From Eubacterium sp. (GTDB lineage: Bacteria; Bacillota; Clostridia; Lachnospirales; Lachnospiraceae), in the NCBI GenBank assembly GCA_017616955.1, contig JAFZXD010000049.1, forward strand, positions 1-5,925: a stretch of 5,925 bases of DNA, read 5' to 3'. Each line of letters begins with the position of its first letter. The stretch's first letter is position 1. The position numbers were made by a program, and so were the translations under genes. The notes beneath the pieces are model-generated. The model was not told where the DNA came from. It searched no databases and saw only the letters and a program-made list of their open reading frames with translations. This document shows, piece by piece, positions 5,403-5,925 of the stretch.

Positions 5403-5925
5403 ATGGACGCCAAGGAACAAATCGAACAGAACGAGCAAACTGAACAGCTAGAGCAACTTCAGGATGAGCAGCTTGAACATAATGAAGATAGATCAGAACG
5501 ATCCGGTATTAAAAAGTATGGCTTATATCGGGCTTTGTTTAAGCTTATTTCGATCATTTGCAGGCTTGTTATCATATATGAGATAGCAGATCTGGTGGAA
5601 CTTGCCCTTGTGGCATATGCTGACAGACATTCTGCGGTAACTCATGCCTTTATTATACTACCCGCCATCATCGTTGCCTTTCTTTTTGAAAGGCTTTATG
5701 TAAAGGTGGTATCTGCCGCTAGTGCTGATGATGAGGAAGATAATACTAAATCTAAAGACGATAATGCTAAAGAAGAGAAGAATCAATATATAATGCTTCT
5801 CGTAGATATAATTATGAGTATTATTTCGGCTGTAGTGATGGTAATAACACTTAAGAGCTTCAGTGCAGGAAAGATTGGTATATTGGATGCGTTGCTGATA
5901 ATTCTGCTTGTATGCGAATTCTTAC
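5403..5925 (+). CDS. Unrecognised multi-pass membrane protein, 5' part
   Basis: An open frame runs from ATG 5403 to the window end (174 full codons) without a stop, so the C-terminus is missing. The first 34 residues are highly charged (12 Asp/Glu, 7 Gln) and contain five EQx triplets in a row. Hydrophobic stretches follow at about residues 44-72, 78-98, 129-150 and 156-174, suggesting at least three or four membrane segments. An acidic/lysine-rich loop (about 108-127, DDEEDNTKSKDD and onward) separates the second and third. No signal peptide or catalytic motif is seen. The nearest ribosome binding site is GGAAGG (5385-5390), 12 bases before the ATG. That is rather far, so the start is likely but not certain. 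I do not recognise a family and assign no function. Continuous coding sense and membrane topology make it a real gene. Confidence 0.75.
   Translation, partial: MDAKEQIEQNEQTEQLEQLQDEQLEHNEDRSERSGIKKYGLYRALFKLISIICRLVIIYEIADLVELALVAYADRHSAVTHAFIILPAIIVAFLFERLYVKVVSAASADDEEDNTKSKDDNAKEEKNQYIMLLVDIIMSIISAVVMVITLKSFSAGKIGILDALLIILLVCEFL
5415..5459 (+). repeat. Five tandem 9-bp units encoding EQx triplets
   Basis: Five consecutive 9-base units each encode Glu-Gln-x (residues 5-19 of the membrane protein). The Glu and Gln codons alternate between synonyms (GAA/GAG, CAA/CAG), so the repeat has diverged or is kept by protein-level selection rather than being a fresh expansion. Confidence 0.7.

Overview
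The window looks like chromosomal DNA of an AT-rich, Gram-positive anaerobe of the Clostridia, most probably family Lachnospiraceae (the Butyrivibrio, Roseburia and Lachnospira neighbourhood). This rests on three things: low GC with strong AGGAGG-type ribosome binding sites and TTGACA/TATAAT promoters; a secreted protein combining Ig-like modules with a BspA-type leucine-rich repeat end, a design typical of that family; and the IMP dehydrogenase subtype. The species cannot be named from the sequence alone.

Layout. (1) Bases 1-1650, plus strand: the 3' part of a large surface protein, cut by the window start. It has four Ig-like (Big_2) modules and a lysine-rich LRR tail, and ends at a hairpin terminator. 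(2) Bases 1912-3420, plus strand: a complete IMP dehydrogenase gene (guaB) with its own promoter, a small leader hairpin and a strong Shine-Dalgarno. (3) Bases 3456-3500: one bidirectional terminator shared with the convergent gene that follows. (4) Bases 3499-4437, minus strand: a monoacylglycerol lipase/lysophospholipase-like alpha/beta hydrolase with its own promoter and a large leader hairpin. (5) Bases 4438-4776: a divergent control region. (6) Bases 4777-5253, plus strand: a single type IV pilin-like gene with a near-consensus promoter, a structured leader of about 115 nt and its own terminator. (7) Bases 5403-5925, plus strand: the start of an unrecognised multi-pass membrane protein, cut by the window end.

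Each complete gene appears to be its own transcription unit, so this is not one operon or pathway. guaB is purine housekeeping, the hydrolase is lipid/ester metabolism, and the Ig/LRR protein and the pilin are exported. I found no mobile element, CRISPR array, tRNA or rRNA.

The points most worth a second look are: the unidentified structured leader before the lone pilin gene; a glutamate at a normally invariant glycine in the IMPDH catalytic loop; the close, apparently gap-free resemblance of this IMPDH to the trichomonad enzyme; and the recurring placement of a hairpin just upstream of the Shine-Dalgarno in three of the genes.
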